NCBI RefSeq assembly: GCF_014696315.1
Contig: NZ_JACJPX010000009.1
Location: 1-64,000 of the forward strand
From: Calothrix membranacea FACHB-236
GTDB lineage: Bacteria > Cyanobacteriota > Cyanobacteriia > Cyanobacteriales > Nostocaceae
Direction of reading: 5' to 3'
Length of the DNA: 64,000 nt
Below are positions 9,519-18,514 of the stretch, one piece after another (the first letter of the stretch is position 1; each line of letters starts with the position of its first letter). Position numbers and translations under genes: made by a program. The notes under the pieces are model-generated. The model worked only from the letters and a program-made list of their open reading frames with translations. It searched no databases and was not told the DNA's origin.

Positions 9519-11231
9519 CTAGTAGTGAGTACCAGTTTTACGATGATTGATAGCAGTCACTGCATCAGGTTTGAGTAATTTACCGTTATCAACAGTTGCA
9601 TAAACTACCCAATGATCGCCACATTCTAGACGTTGGCTAACTGAGCATTCCAAATAGGCGATCGCATCGGTGAGAACAACGCAACCATTATCAGCAACCG
9701 CTGTACTAAAGCTAGCAAATCTATCTTCCCCAGGCGCAAAAGATTTGCGGAAATGCTTCATGTAGTCTACATGATTGCCTTCTTCCAAAACATTTAAGGT
9801 AAATTTACCACCAGGATACATCAAAGATTCAATCGCTCTTTCTTTCGCGATCGCCACTGTAATTCCCGGTGGGTTAAATGTGGCTTGAGATACCCAAGCA
9901 CCTAGCATTCCTGTGGAAACTTCTCCTTGCTTGGCGGCGATAACGCAAACAGAACCAACAATTCGACCCACAGCTTGTTCTAAAGGAGTAGCAGCTTGTT
10001 GTGGTACGCGCACTTTTTTCGCTTTCTTGATTGCTTGAGCAAAGTCTGTGCCTACTTCTTCACAGTACTTAAGAGTTACATCATCTGGTTTAAACTTGAC
10101 TTTGAGGGTTTCAAAACCAAATTTATAACCAGCATCGCGGAGTTTACCTTCAATTAAATCAAAGGCTTCACCACTCCAGCCATAGGAACCGAAAACTCCC
10201 GCCATTTTGGTATTATCGCCAACGCTGAGAACAATTCCTAAAGCGGTATGAATGGGGGTAGGTGCATGACCACCGATAGTAGGAGAACCAATAATAAATG
10301 CATCGCACTCTTGCAAGGTGGTACGAATTTCGTCAGGGTCAGCAAATTCGCAGTTAATAGATTTGACCGCAACTCCGCCTTTAGTCAGCCCCAGTGCGAT
10401 CGCCTGTGCTAAAGTTGCCGTATTCCCATAAGCGGAAGCAAATAGCAACGCCACAGATATTTCCCTGGTTCGTTGTGCGTGGCTCCATTCGCCATAAGAT
10501 TTGGTCAGTTCGATTAAGCTGGTGCGTACCAAAGGCCCATGACCAACACCATACATTCTCACCTGCAAATCTGAGATTTTCTCCAAAGCTGCTTCTACGT
10601 GCAATGCATTGGGAGCCATCAAACAGTTGTAGTAATAGCGCTGGTCTTCTTTGAAGGTTTCCCAGTGATCGTCAAATACTTCATCGCCACAGATATGAGA
10701 ACCGAATAACTTATCTGTGTAGAGAATTTGCGTTTGTTGGTCGTAGGTACAAAGTGCTTCCGGCCAGCGAGGACTAGGAGTTGGGAAGAATTTTAAAATA
10801 TGACCCTTACCTAAATCCAGAGTCTCTTTCCCCCGCATTACTAAAATATTTAAAGTGTCATCAGGGAAAGCATTCCGTAAATTAGCAGCACCAGGAAGCG
10901 AACAGACAAATGTAATTTGTGGTGCTAATTCTAGCAGGGCTTTATATGTTGCCACCCGGTTAGGATTAAAGTGACCCAAAATCACATAATTTAATTTTTT
11001 TAAATTCAGGGTCTGCTGTAATGCATCGAGATAAATTTCGGTGAAAGTTTCCGCCGGTGGATCGATAATTGCTGTTTGATCAGCTTCAATTAAATAGCAA
11101 TTGGAGGTAGTTCCCCTTTCAAGTGCATATTCGATTTCAAACCGCAAACGTGACCAACTACGTGCTCTCAGAACTTTAGTATTTGTCGCAATGGGCAAAA
11201 CTTGTACGTCACGGGGTTTGGAATTGCTCAT
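9519..11231 (-). CDS. flv1: Diflavin flavoprotein, Flv1-type (degenerate diiron site)
   Basis: 570 residues from the ATG at 11231 (MSNSKPRDVQV); an upstream ATG at 11333 would add 34 unconserved residues. Three domains: metallo-beta-lactamase-like diiron (about 30-260), flavodoxin (VALLFASAYGNTATLAQAI, about 275-410) and a C-terminal flavin reductase domain (about 430-570). The diiron motif HxExDH of active partners is here HFNPNR (His87, Asn89, Asn91, Arg92), and the later ligands are replaced too (SPRWPE, TDKLFG), the pattern of Flv1/Flv2. Cyanobacterial Flv1/Flv3 reduce oxygen to water with photosynthetic electrons and protect photosystem I. Gene order, Flv3-type first, resembles the heterocyst-associated flv3B-flv1B pair of Anabaena, but A or B type cannot be decided here. 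Confidence 0.85.
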   Translation of the reverse strand: MSNSKPRDVQVLPIATNTKVLRARSWSRLRFEIEYALERGTTSNCYLIEADQTAIIDPPAETFTEIYLDALQQTLNLKKLNYVILGHFNPNRVATYKALLELAPQITFVCSLPGAANLRNAFPDDTLNILVMRGKETLDLGKGHILKFFPTPSPRWPEALCTYDQQTQILYTDKLFGSHICGDEVFDDHWETFKEDQRYYYNCLMAPNALHVEAALEKISDLQVRMYGVGHGPLVRTSLIELTKSYGEWSHAQRTREISVALLFASAYGNTATLAQAIALGLTKGGVAVKSINCEFADPDEIRTTLQECDAFIIGSPTIGGHAPTPIHTALGIVLSVGDNTKMAGVFGSYGWSGEAFDLIEGKLRDAGYKFGFETLKVKFKPDDVTLKYCEEVGTDFAQAIKKAKKVRVPQQAATPLEQAVGRIVGSVCVIAAKQGEVSTGMLGAWVSQATFNPPGITVAIAKERAIESLMYPGGKFTLNVLEEGNHVDYMKHFRKSFAPGEDRFASFSTAVADNGCVVLTDAIAYLECSVSQRLECGDHWVVYATVDNGKLLKPDAVTAINHRKTGTHY

Positions 11232-11663
11232 AGATTTTGGGTGATTTTTATCAAAAAAATGGAAAAACCGGGTAGAATTTACCCAGTTTTTAACTAATTC
11301 AAAAACGCGGGTGAAGCTATTGGGAAATCTCATATCAGTTCTGAGTCCTGAGTACTAAGTGCTTAGTTCTGAGCAATATTCCAGAGCAAAATATAAAGAT
11401 GCTCTATATACCAATTTCCAAAATTTACAAACAGTTCCAAATTGATACCAATTTGAAAAAAGAATGCGACAGATTGTAGGGGCATGGCACTGCCGTGCCC
11501 TCTAGAATATATTGATATGTCGCAATTATTTGATTTGCTATGAGAAAGCCTTCAAAAGTCCGTCTTTCTCAAGTTTGAATTTTGAATTGATATGAGTAGT
11601 TCTGAGCGCAATTTGCATCTTCATAACTCAGCACTCGTTACTCAGCACTCAGAACTTTTGTCC
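11232..11663. other. Spacer between the two diflavin genes, with a MITE-like element
   Basis: This 430-base gap has no gene other than a possible short N-terminal extension of the downstream protein up to 11333. Most of its centre is the dispersed element at 11446-11540. Short CAGCACTCAG-type direct repeats lie near 11340-11370 and 11630-11655. The promoter of the Flv1-type gene, if separate, would be here. Confidence 0.55.
11446..11540 (+). repeat. MITE-like family 1, copy between the flv genes
   Basis: It starts TACCAATTTGAAAAAAGAAT, contains GCGACAGATTGTAGGGGCAT, a GGCACTGCC palindrome, CCCTCTAGAATATATTGAT and a TGTCGCAATTATTTGATTTG end. It is collinear with the complete copy at 36281-36382, though its right terminus is eroded. 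Confidence 0.7.
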
Positions 11664-13382
11664 TTAGTAGTAGTTACCTACTTTGCGATGACGAACAGCT
11701 GTTAGTCCCTCTGATTTGGATACACGACCTTCTTGGACAGTGCAATATAAAATCCAGTGGTCGCTACATTCAATGCTGCTTTGTACTTCACATTCCAAGT
11801 ACGCCAGCGCATCTGTGAGAATTGGAGAACCATTTTTCGCTGTTTGAGTTTTCACACCAGCAAATCGGTCAGCGCCAGGGGATAAGCGCTTGAGGAAGTG
11901 CTTTTTAAGTTCTTGATAATTTCCTTCTTCAAGGACATTCAGCACAAAGCGATCGCCTACTTGCATCAAGGAATCAATGGCGCGGTCTTTGGCTACAGCA
12001 ATGGTAAATCCTAAGGGTTGTAAACTTGCTTGGCTCACCCAAGACGCAAGCATTGCACCGTTAACATTACCTTTTTTGGTAGTGACAATATATAGTCCAC
12101 TGCTAATCCGACCCAACGCTTTTTCCATATTCACGTCGAGGGATTTGATTTGCTTGATGTTGCGATCGCGCATCAGCACTTGTCCCAAATCTGTACCAGC
12201 TTCTGCACAAAGCTGATATGTAGAAGCGTTGGGAGCTTCTTTAATCCGAATCGCTGGGAAGGCTTCCTTAATACCTGAGTCAATAAATTTACGACGCAGT
12301 GTATCGACGGGTTCATCATCTCCACCGTAACACTCAAACAATCCTACTAGTTGCTTGTTATTAACTACAGCCAACAGCGAACTGATACCAGCTATAGCTG
12401 CAGCATTTGTACTTGGTGGCATACCAATTACAATACCAGCTGCTCTACCTGCTAATTCTTGGATTTCTTGGGCTTGAGCAGTGCTGAGATCAATCATTTC
12501 GATCCCAACTCCAGTTTTCTGGATTCCTTCTCCAATAGCCTGAATCAGCTGATCACCAAAACCGTATTCGGAGACATAAAATAAGCCAACAGTTGTTTCT
12601 GCTTTTGCTTGTCTTTGGCTCCAGCCTTGGTAACACTCAGTCAGAACGTCCAGATGGTGATACAATAAGGGCCCGTGACCGTTGGCAATAATTTTAATTT
12701 TTCCTAAATCATTCATCCGCTTCATTGCTGTTAGCAAAGAGCGAGCATTAGGCCCCATCAAGCAATCATAATAAAATCTAAAGTCTGCCTCGATTGCTTC
12801 TAAATCTTCATCAAAGGTACGCTCATCGCAAAAGTGCATTCCAAAAGCATCACAGGTGTAGATAACTTCAGTTTTGCGGTCATAGCTGAAGATGGTATCA
12901 GGCCAGTGCAGATTCGGCGCACTCACAAATTCGATTTCATGTCCTTTACCAATATTGATGCGATCGCCACTTTTGACAATCCGCTTGGAAAATGGCTCAT
13001 GTACCAAACCTTCTAAAAACTGGAGCGCAATTTTAGAAGCTAAAACAGTAGCTCTCGGAGCCAACTGCAGCACATCTTCCACCAAGCCGCTATGGTCTGG
13101 CTCAGTGTGGCTGACAATAATGTAATCTATAGTCTTGGGGTTAACCAGACTTTTGAGTGTTTCTAAATACAGTTCGCGAAACTTCTGGTGAGAAGTATCA
13201 ACTAAAACTGTTTGCTCACCCCTAATTAAATAGGAATTGTAAGTCGTTCCATTTTGCAGTCCGAATTCGATATCGAAGCGATCGCGATCCCAATCAAGAG
13301 AGCGAATCGCCGTTGTGTTAGGGGCAATTTCTACAGTCTGTATACTTAGCCGATGCTGAACGTTCTCTGCGATCGCTACCAT
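11664..13382 (-). CDS. flv3: Diflavin flavoprotein, Flv3-type (canonical diiron site)
   Basis: 572 residues with the same three domains as its neighbour: metallo-beta-lactamase-like (about 30-265), flavodoxin (VGLFYVSEYGFGDQLIQAI, about 270-405) and flavin reductase (about 430-572). The diiron ligands are intact: SHTEPDHSG gives His92, Glu94, Asp96 and His97; NLHWPD, YTCDAFG and NGHGP supply the rest. It is therefore the Flv3/Flv4-type catalytic partner, likely forming a heteromer with the Flv1-type protein downstream. The ATG is preceded by GGAG ten bases upstream. The absence of an sll0218-like gene between the pair argues against flv4-flv2. Confidence 0.87.
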   Translation of the reverse strand: MVAIAENVQHRLSIQTVEIAPNTTAIRSLDWDRDRFDIEFGLQNGTTYNSYLIRGEQTVLVDTSHQKFRELYLETLKSLVNPKTIDYIIVSHTEPDHSGLVEDVLQLAPRATVLASKIALQFLEGLVHEPFSKRIVKSGDRINIGKGHEIEFVSAPNLHWPDTIFSYDRKTEVIYTCDAFGMHFCDERTFDEDLEAIEADFRFYYDCLMGPNARSLLTAMKRMNDLGKIKIIANGHGPLLYHHLDVLTECYQGWSQRQAKAETTVGLFYVSEYGFGDQLIQAIGEGIQKTGVGIEMIDLSTAQAQEIQELAGRAAGIVIGMPPSTNAAAIAGISSLLAVVNNKQLVGLFECYGGDDEPVDTLRRKFIDSGIKEAFPAIRIKEAPNASTYQLCAEAGTDLGQVLMRDRNIKQIKSLDVNMEKALGRISSGLYIVTTKKGNVNGAMLASWVSQASLQPLGFTIAVAKDRAIDSLMQVGDRFVLNVLEEGNYQELKKHFLKRLSPGADRFAGVKTQTAKNGSPILTDALAYLECEVQSSIECSDHWILYCTVQEGRVSKSEGLTAVRHRKVGNYY

Positions 13383-13504
13383 TAATTCGTCTCCGAGCGC
13401 AAAACAACAATATTTCTGTCTGCACCCATTGTCCCTATAAGTGTTTCTTTGCGTTGTAATGAAGATTAGTTTTTACAAAAATCGACTTGTAGCAATTGTT
13501 GCTC

Positions 13505-13545
13505 TTTTTCAGCATATTTTTTAACTCAAAAAATATGCTGAAAAA
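13505..13545 (-). terminator. Strong AT-rich hairpin after rnz
   Basis: A perfect 18-bp inverted repeat (13505-13522 and 13528-13545) with a 5-base loop AACTC; each arm carries T6/A6 and a CAGCATA core. It is 134 bases downstream of the RNase Z stop and 123 bases upstream of the Flv3-type start, so it may terminate rnz or affect the flv promoter. Nothing else is seen in the 296-base gap. Confidence 0.6.
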
Positions 13546-13678
13546 TCAAATTATTCGCAAGTATCAAGTATTAAATATTGATATTTGTTGGCTTAAATTA
13601 ACATCCCCAATTATCATACATATCAATTTGATATTGACGATAATTTCTTCACAAAAAGCATAAAATACCCAACAGATG

Positions 13679-14638
13679 TTATGCACCAGCTTTGGTTAAC
13701 TCTACTTCGCGTCGTCTGGGTACTTCATAAACCATGAAATCATGGGCCATATCTGTATTCGGGAAAATTGCTCTAGCTTCTTTAAGTAAATCTTTCAACT
13801 CTATAACGTTTCCTGGCGCATAACGAGGGCTAAAATGAGTCATGATCAGGCGATGTGCTTGAGCAGCTAAAGCGGTTTGTGCTGCCATTGTAGTAGTGGA
13901 ATGTAATCTTTGAAAAGCCATCTCTGCATCTTGATGAGCAAAAGTTGCCTCATGAATTAACACATCTGCATCTTGTGCTAATTCCACTGCACCTTCACAA
14001 AAAACTGTGTCTGTACAATAAGCAATTTTACGTCCAATTTCTGTAGGGCCGCACAGTTCTTTACCCTTGATTACTCGCCCATCGTTGAGAGTTACTGTTT
14101 CACCACGCTTAAGTTGACCATAAACTCGACCAGGAGGAATTTGCAACTCCTTGGCTTTTTCCACATCAAAGCGTCCGGCGCGGTCTTTTTCTGCAACTCG
14201 GTAGCCAAAACTGGTAATACGATGATGTAAAGGCCCACAGGTAACTGTGAACTCATCATCTTCATAAATTACCCCGGGACGGATGGCGTGAACTTTTACG
14301 GGGTAGGAAAAGTGCGTGTAGGAGTAACGTAAAGATGCTTGGATATATTCATTTAATCCCGGTGGGCCATAGATATCAACTCTTTGCACGTTTCCAGCTA
14401 AACCACAGCTAGCAAGCAGTCCCATCAAACCAAAGATGTGGTCGCCGTGCATGTGGGTAATAAAAATTCGGGATAGTTGGCTAATTTTTAGTTCACTCCG
14501 CAAAAGCTGATGCTGAGTACCTTCGCCACAATCGAATAACCACAGTTCTGCCCTTTGGGGTAATCTGAGGGCAACACTGGAAACATTACGCGCTCTTGTG
14601 GGTACACCAGAACTTGTCCCTAAAAATGTGATCTGCAC
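13679..14638 (-). CDS. rnz: Ribonuclease Z
   Basis: 319 residues, normal for the short form of tRNase Z, which cuts the 3' trailer from tRNA precursors. It starts MQITFLGTSSGVPT and has the zinc-binding motif THMHGDH (His62, His64, Asp66, His67), then the GPPGLNEYI and HRITSFGYR segments, the CTDT turn, HEATFAHQD and the TMTHFSPRYA-like LIMTHFSPRY motif, all as in RNase Z. The start is GTG at 14636-14638. Mature tRNAs here need CCA addition (the tRNA-Ser in this window lacks CCA), consistent with RNase Z processing. Confidence 0.95.
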   Translation of the reverse strand: MQITFLGTSSGVPTRARNVSSVALRLPQRAELWLFDCGEGTQHQLLRSELKISQLSRIFITHMHGDHIFGLMGLLASCGLAGNVQRVDIYGPPGLNEYIQASLRYSYTHFSYPVKVHAIRPGVIYEDDEFTVTCGPLHHRITSFGYRVAEKDRAGRFDVEKAKELQIPPGRVYGQLKRGETVTLNDGRVIKGKELCGPTEIGRKIAYCTDTVFCEGAVELAQDADVLIHEATFAHQDAEMAFQRLHSTTTMAAQTALAAQAHRLIMTHFSPRYAPGNVIELKDLLKEARAIFPNTDMAHDFMVYEVPRRREVELTKAGA

Positions 14639-15148
14639 AGCGTTCTTTAGTCTTCCTCTTGCTTAGTCAATTTGACGCTCTCTTATCTATAGTGGCATGA
14701 TTTAAGATTTCCTAGTTTTGGTATCAGGGAAGTCTGATTTTACTGGGTATTGGGTGAGTTTTCCGGGTAGTTAATTGTGTGATTCACTGCATCTTTGTTT
14801 CCGGGTACTCAGTTATCGTTTCCGGGTACTCAGTTATCGTTTTCAAGTACCCAGTTATCGTGTCCAGGTACTCAGTTATCGTGTCCAGGTACTCAGTTAT
14901 CGTTTTCGGGTACCCAGTTACCGTTTTCGGGTACCCAGTTATCGTTTCCGGGTACTCAGTTATCGTTTTCGGGTACCCAGTTATCGTTTTCAAGTACCCA
15001 GTTATCGTTTTCGGGTACCCAGTTATCGTTTTCAAGTACCCAGTTATCGTTTCCGGGTACTCTTGACCGGAAAAGTCAGGGGGAACAAACCCTTTCCCCC
15101 TCGCTCCCTGCCCCCTGCCCCTTTTCCTCTCGCTGACCATTACCTAGA
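14639..15148. other. Intergenic region dominated by a 21-bp tandem array
   Basis: After about 120 bases of AT-rich spacer, a degenerate unit (TTTTCCGGGTAG, 14759-14770) precedes the array at 14797-15062. The last 85 bases are C-rich CCCCCTCGCTCCCTGCCCCC sequence. Because 21 is a multiple of three, long open frames run through the array on both strands; none looks like a gene. Confidence 0.65.
14797..15062. repeat. 21-bp tandem repeat array A (12 full units plus a part)
   Basis: Units begin GTTTCCGGGTACTCAGTTAT with a final C; starts fall every 21 bases from 14797 to 15028, with a truncated unit at 15049-15062. Variation is confined to a few positions (TTCC/TTTC/GTCC and GGGTACT/GGGTACC/CAAGTACCC), and variants recur in mixed order, which suggests expansion of blocks. 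Many units contain GGTACC. There are no unique spacers, so this is not CRISPR. Confidence 0.9.
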
Positions 15149-15994
15149 TTAGGTATGAAATATTACAGTAACTAAGGGGAGAAATGCTAAGAGTAAGCTA
15201 GGGCAAACCCACAATTGGACTGTTGGGATTGGTTCTTGTGGTGCTAGTAGTGCTTCAATTCTTTGTTCTAAGCGATCGCCTGTTCCTGGTGAACCTAAAG
15301 CCGCACAGCATACTTCTGATAATACGGAGGTATTACTCACCACTAACAGCAGTGATTCTGCTAGTAATAGGGGGTCAACCTGGGATGCGGCGTAACCATC
15401 AGCTCTGAGTTCGCGCAAAACTAGCAGTTCTTCCCACAATGCTTCTGTATTGGGCAACCAAGCGGTACAGGAACGTATCCAACCCAGCCAGAAAAACCAG
15501 AATGTGTCTCGGTAATGGTAATGCCCTTGCTCATGTGCCAAGACTGTTTCTAAATGCTCTGGTGAAAGAGTTTGCAGTAATCCTTCGCTCACAACTAATT
15601 CGGGGTGCCAAAAACCAATTTGACCTGCGAAGAGTGCCCCTGTATTGAGCAGTCGGATGTTTCTGTTACCGAAAGGTACTAAAGGATAATTACGGGTAGA
15701 TTTTACAGATTGCCATCCTTGGTAGGCGTGTTTAATGCATAAAACACTAAAAATTGCAAGATAGCTAAACGCTAAGATATAACTGCCCCAACCTGTATAC
15801 ATTCCGCCCATTTTACCTTGGGGCCCCATGCATAGCACTGCGATCGCAGTCATAAATAGTAGCAAAGGCGGGAACAGGAATAAAAATAGCGATCGCCGCC
15901 AGCGTAAACTCCAATTACCTTGGGGTTGATTCCATGAGCATCTTAACCACCAAGCAACAGCCAAAGCAGTCAAAATCATGATTAAATGTATCAT
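15149..15994 (-). CDS. M56 family membrane metallopeptidase (BlaR1/MecR1-like)
   Basis: 281 residues. Hydrophobic segments lie at about 2-17, 33-55, 70-90 and at the C-terminus (LLLAFLPLVTVIF). The zinc motif HEQGHYHYRD gives His154, Glu155 and His158. It lacks the extracellular sensor domain of BlaR1, so it is the short M56 type. It overlaps the upstream BlaI-type gene by four bases (ATGA), with a GGGAGGGG ribosome site, so the two are translationally coupled. By analogy it should cleave or release the repressor in response to an envelope signal; the signal is unknown. Confidence 0.87.
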   Translation of the reverse strand: MIHLIMILTALAVAWWLRCSWNQPQGNWSLRWRRSLFLFLFPPLLLFMTAIAVLCMGPQGKMGGMYTGWGSYILAFSYLAIFSVLCIKHAYQGWQSVKSTRNYPLVPFGNRNIRLLNTGALFAGQIGFWHPELVVSEGLLQTLSPEHLETVLAHEQGHYHYRDTFWFFWLGWIRSCTAWLPNTEALWEELLVLRELRADGYAASQVDPLLLAESLLLVVSNTSVLSEVCCAALGSPGTGDRLEQRIEALLAPQEPIPTVQLWVCPSLLLAFLPLVTVIFHT

Positions 15995-16470
15995 TTCCCC
16001 TCCCTGGCTTGACGTGCGGCTTGAATGCGTTTGGCGATCGCTTCTATTTGATTGCTGCTGGCTTCATCAAGGCTATCTGCAAAAGCCGCGATGACATCGG
16101 GATTACCCACTGCCAAAAATCGCTGTAATTGTTCATGGGCTTTAATCACCTCAGCTTGCTGCTTGGTCAGCAATGGTCGCCAATAAAATGCCTTTCCTTT
16201 TTTGTCGCAAGCTAGCCAACCTTTATCAGTCAGGCGACGGAGAACGGTAGTTACAGAGGTATAAGCTAACTCTCGATTGGGGTCAGACAGAATGCGATCG
16301 TGTACATCCTTAACTGTAGCTGAACCCAATTCCCAGATGATCTGTAAAATTTCTGCTTCTAAAGGGCCTACGGACAATTGTTTAGGGCGGTAGTCTGGTA
16401 AAGGAGCCATATCAATTTTGAATTTGGGATTAGTGGATGAGTGGATTCGACGTAAAAATTCCCCTCTCAT
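15991..16470 (-). CDS. BlaI/MecI/CopY family transcriptional repressor
   Basis: 159 residues, or 139 if the second ATG at 16410 (MAPLPDYRPKQL) is the true start; the first has AGGA very close to it. The winged-helix region reads SVGPLEAEILQIIWELGSA, VKDVHDRI, then TSVTTVLRRLTDKGWL, which is the BlaI/MecI DNA-recognition pattern. The basic tail (AKRIQAARQAREGK) is unusual. The family represses its own operon as a dimer until cut by the partner M56 peptidase, here the next gene. Confidence 0.87.
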   Translation of the reverse strand: MRGEFLRRIHSSTNPKFKIDMAPLPDYRPKQLSVGPLEAEILQIIWELGSATVKDVHDRILSDPNRELAYTSVTTVLRRLTDKGWLACDKKGKAFYWRPLLTKQQAEVIKAHEQLQRFLAVGNPDVIAAFADSLDEASSNQIEAIAKRIQAARQAREGK

Positions 16471-16584
16471 TTCCTAGCTTGAGCCTGAGTGCGCGTGATT
16501 GTAACCGCGCAATCTAGCTTCAGATATATATATCTTTTCTCAGATTACAAGTAATTGTTGGGAATTGGGCATGGGGCATGGGGC

Positions 16585-16649
16585 ATTGGGCATTAGTAAT
16601 TTATTCTCCCCCTGCTCCCTGCTCCCTGCCCCCCTGCCTCCTCATCCCC
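16585..16649 (+). repeat. 65-bp repeat, near-identical to 19515-19579
   Basis: The segment from ATTGGGCATTAGTAATTTAT to CTCATCCCC, including CTCCCTGC heptamer repeats, recurs at 19515-19579 with one difference in 65 bases. It lies in the 264-base gap between the BlaI-type gene and the acyltransferase. It is followed to the left by GGGCATG heptamers (16566-16584). Confidence 0.7.
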
Positions 16650-16734
16650 CCACAGTGGGATGTAAATCAAAAATATAAAAGTTTAAAATTATATATTATG
16701 TTAACTAACTATTTAGATAATCTATACAAAAATT

Positions 16735-17763
16735 GTGAGTAATCAAGGCTGTGAAAACATCCTCAATATTGATGCAGAAACATCATTATTTGATAGCTAT
16801 AAATTTAGCTGGTTCGACTGGTTTTGTTTATGGTATCCCCCAGGTTGGTTAATTTTATTTAATCGTCACTGGCAACACTACCATTCCGACCCAGATGGTT
16901 GGAATTGGTGGGAATATTTATTATTTTTATTGCCTGGTGGATTTTATTTAGCAATGCTGAGTCGTTGGCTGCGTCTTGGTTTTCGTGCGCCACGTAAAGA
17001 AGTTGGCGAATTTGAACCAAAATATCAACAAGCCTTTCGTGATGAAATACTGGCTCCCATTGTTAAATCTTATTTTCAAGCAGAATTGCAACAATTAGAG
17101 AACTTACCAGAAACAGAGCCATTAATTGTGGCAATGAATCATGCAGGTATGTCTTTTCCTTGGGATTTTATAACTTTGGCTTATTTATTAAGCCAAGAAA
17201 AAGGATGGGCAGTACAACCTCTAGCAGGACTATCATTATTTGAGCATCCTTGGGTAATTTGGTGGTTACCGCCTGGATGGTCAAGAGTTTTAGGCGGTGT
17301 GCGCGCCAAGTTGAATGATTTTGAAGGGGCTATACAGCAGCGTAAAATTGTTTTATACGCACCTGAAGGTTTACGCGGGCCACAGAAAGGTTGGCAAAAG
17401 CGGTATCAACTGGAAAAATTTGATGTGAGTTTTATGCAGTTGAGCGATCGCTATCAAGTTCCCATTGTCCCAGTTATTTGCATTGGCAACGAATCTTTGC
17501 ATCCTTGGACAAGGAATCTCAAAAAGTTACAAAGCCTATTCAAATTACCATTTTTGCCTTTATCACCTTTAATGGTGCTATTGCTATTGTTTCCTTCAAT
17601 GGGTGTTTGGGCAATGAAAACTCGCTTGCGTTACTTTATCCAACCTGTAGAGCAAAATCTGGTTGCTGGGCAAAACACAGAACGAGCAATAGTTTATCAA
17701 AAAGCGCAAACATTACGCGAAAAAATGCAATTGCAAATAAATCAACTTCGAGGAGTGCCATAG
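16735..17763 (+). CDS. Putative glycerol/phospholipid acyltransferase (LPLAT-like)
   Basis: 342 residues, GTG start. After an aromatic-rich N-terminus with a hydrophobic segment (about 45-65, EYLLFLLPGGFYLAML), the acyltransferase fold follows: MNHAGMSFPWD in place of the block-I motif, with seven rather than four residues between His and Asp; then VLYAPEGLRG, matching the block-III EGxR motif; then PIVPVICIG (block IV). A second hydrophobic stretch is at 275-295. It probably transfers acyl groups at the membrane, but the altered block I makes substrate and activity uncertain. It stands alone between repeats. Confidence 0.7.
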   Translation: MSNQGCENILNIDAETSLFDSYKFSWFDWFCLWYPPGWLILFNRHWQHYHSDPDGWNWWEYLLFLLPGGFYLAMLSRWLRLGFRAPRKEVGEFEPKYQQAFRDEILAPIVKSYFQAELQQLENLPETEPLIVAMNHAGMSFPWDFITLAYLLSQEKGWAVQPLAGLSLFEHPWVIWWLPPGWSRVLGGVRAKLNDFEGAIQQRKIVLYAPEGLRGPQKGWQKRYQLEKFDVSFMQLSDRYQVPIVPVICIGNESLHPWTRNLKKLQSLFKLPFLPLSPLMVLLLLFPSMGVWAMKTRLRYFIQPVEQNLVAGQNTERAIVYQKAQTLREKMQLQINQLRGVP

Positions 17764-17779
17764 CAATATTTTAAGCTTT

Positions 17780-18514
17780 TTATTTCTCACCCTGCCCCCT
17801 GCCCCCTGCCCCCTGCCCCTCTACTTCTCCCGCCACATTACCAAAGCGATAGCCTTTACCATAAACAGTGTGAATTAACTGGCTTTCGCTGGTTACCTCT
17901 ATTTTGCGCCGCAGTAGACGAATTAATGCCGCTATCACATTACTACTTGGTGGTTCATCATCTGGCCAAAGATGTTGCATAATCTGCCCATGAGTTAGCA
18001 ATTGGCCACTGTGTTCCATAAAGTATTGCAGCAATTGGCTTTCTTTTTGGGAGAGTTCAATCACTCGTTCTTGACGATAGGCTACTTGATTGTCAACATC
18101 CAGTTCTAAATCAGCTACTACCAAGCGTCCTGTAGGCGTGTTGTAAGTCTCCACACCTGAACGACGCAACAAAGCGCGGACTCGTGCTAAGAGTTCCCGC
18201 AGTTCAAAGGGTTTTACTAAATAGTCATCAGCACCCGCATCTAAACCTGCAACGCGGTCATCTAGAGTATCTTTAGCCGTGAGAAATAGTACCGGAGTAG
18301 TTTTACCTTGGCGGCGTAATTCCTGACAAATTTCTAACCCCGTTTTTCCTGGTAGCATCCAATCTAAAATCAGTAAGTCATAATTGCTTGCTTGTGCTAA
18401 TTGACTACCGCTTGTACCTTCATAAGCAGCATCTACGCTATAACCCTCACGGGTTAAGACGCGGCTTAAGGGGTCAGTTAATTCTGTTTCGTCATCAACT
18501 AATAAAATTCTCAT
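17780..18514 (-). CDS. OmpR/PhoB-type response regulator
   Basis: About 244 residues from the ATG at 18514 (MRILLVDDETEL); six more codons are possible upstream. Receiver domain 1-118: acidic pocket Asp8/Asp9, phospho-acceptor Asp51 in LILDWMLPG, Thr in LFLTAKD, and Lys in DDYLVKPFE. The winged-helix DNA-binding domain (about 130-232) has VIELSQKESQLLQYFMEH and HTVYGKGYRF, the OmpR-type signature. The last residues are Gly/Gln-rich because the reading frame runs into a CCCTGCC repeat. No histidine kinase is adjacent, so it is an orphan. It diverges from hisG. Confidence 0.9.
   Translation of the reverse strand: MRILLVDDETELTDPLSRVLTREGYSVDAAYEGTSGSQLAQASNYDLLILDWMLPGKTGLEICQELRRQGKTTPVLFLTAKDTLDDRVAGLDAGADDYLVKPFELRELLARVRALLRRSGVETYNTPTGRLVVADLELDVDNQVAYRQERVIELSQKESQLLQYFMEHSGQLLTHGQIMQHLWPDDEPPSSNVIAALIRLLRRKIEVTSESQLIHTVYGKGYRFGNVAGEVEGQGAGGRGQGEK

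Noticed and set aside
9356-9550. 64-codon plus-strand frame
   Set aside because: It runs through the 33-bp palindrome and overlaps the end of the flv1-type gene; no homologue recognised.
14797-15062. CRISPR array
   Set aside because: Units are contiguous with no unique spacers, and no cas genes are nearby.
14775-15152. Four long overlapping open frames on both strands, encoding seven-residue repeats
   Set aside because: They all follow from a 21-bp tandem array without stops; no ribosome site, no family resemblance.
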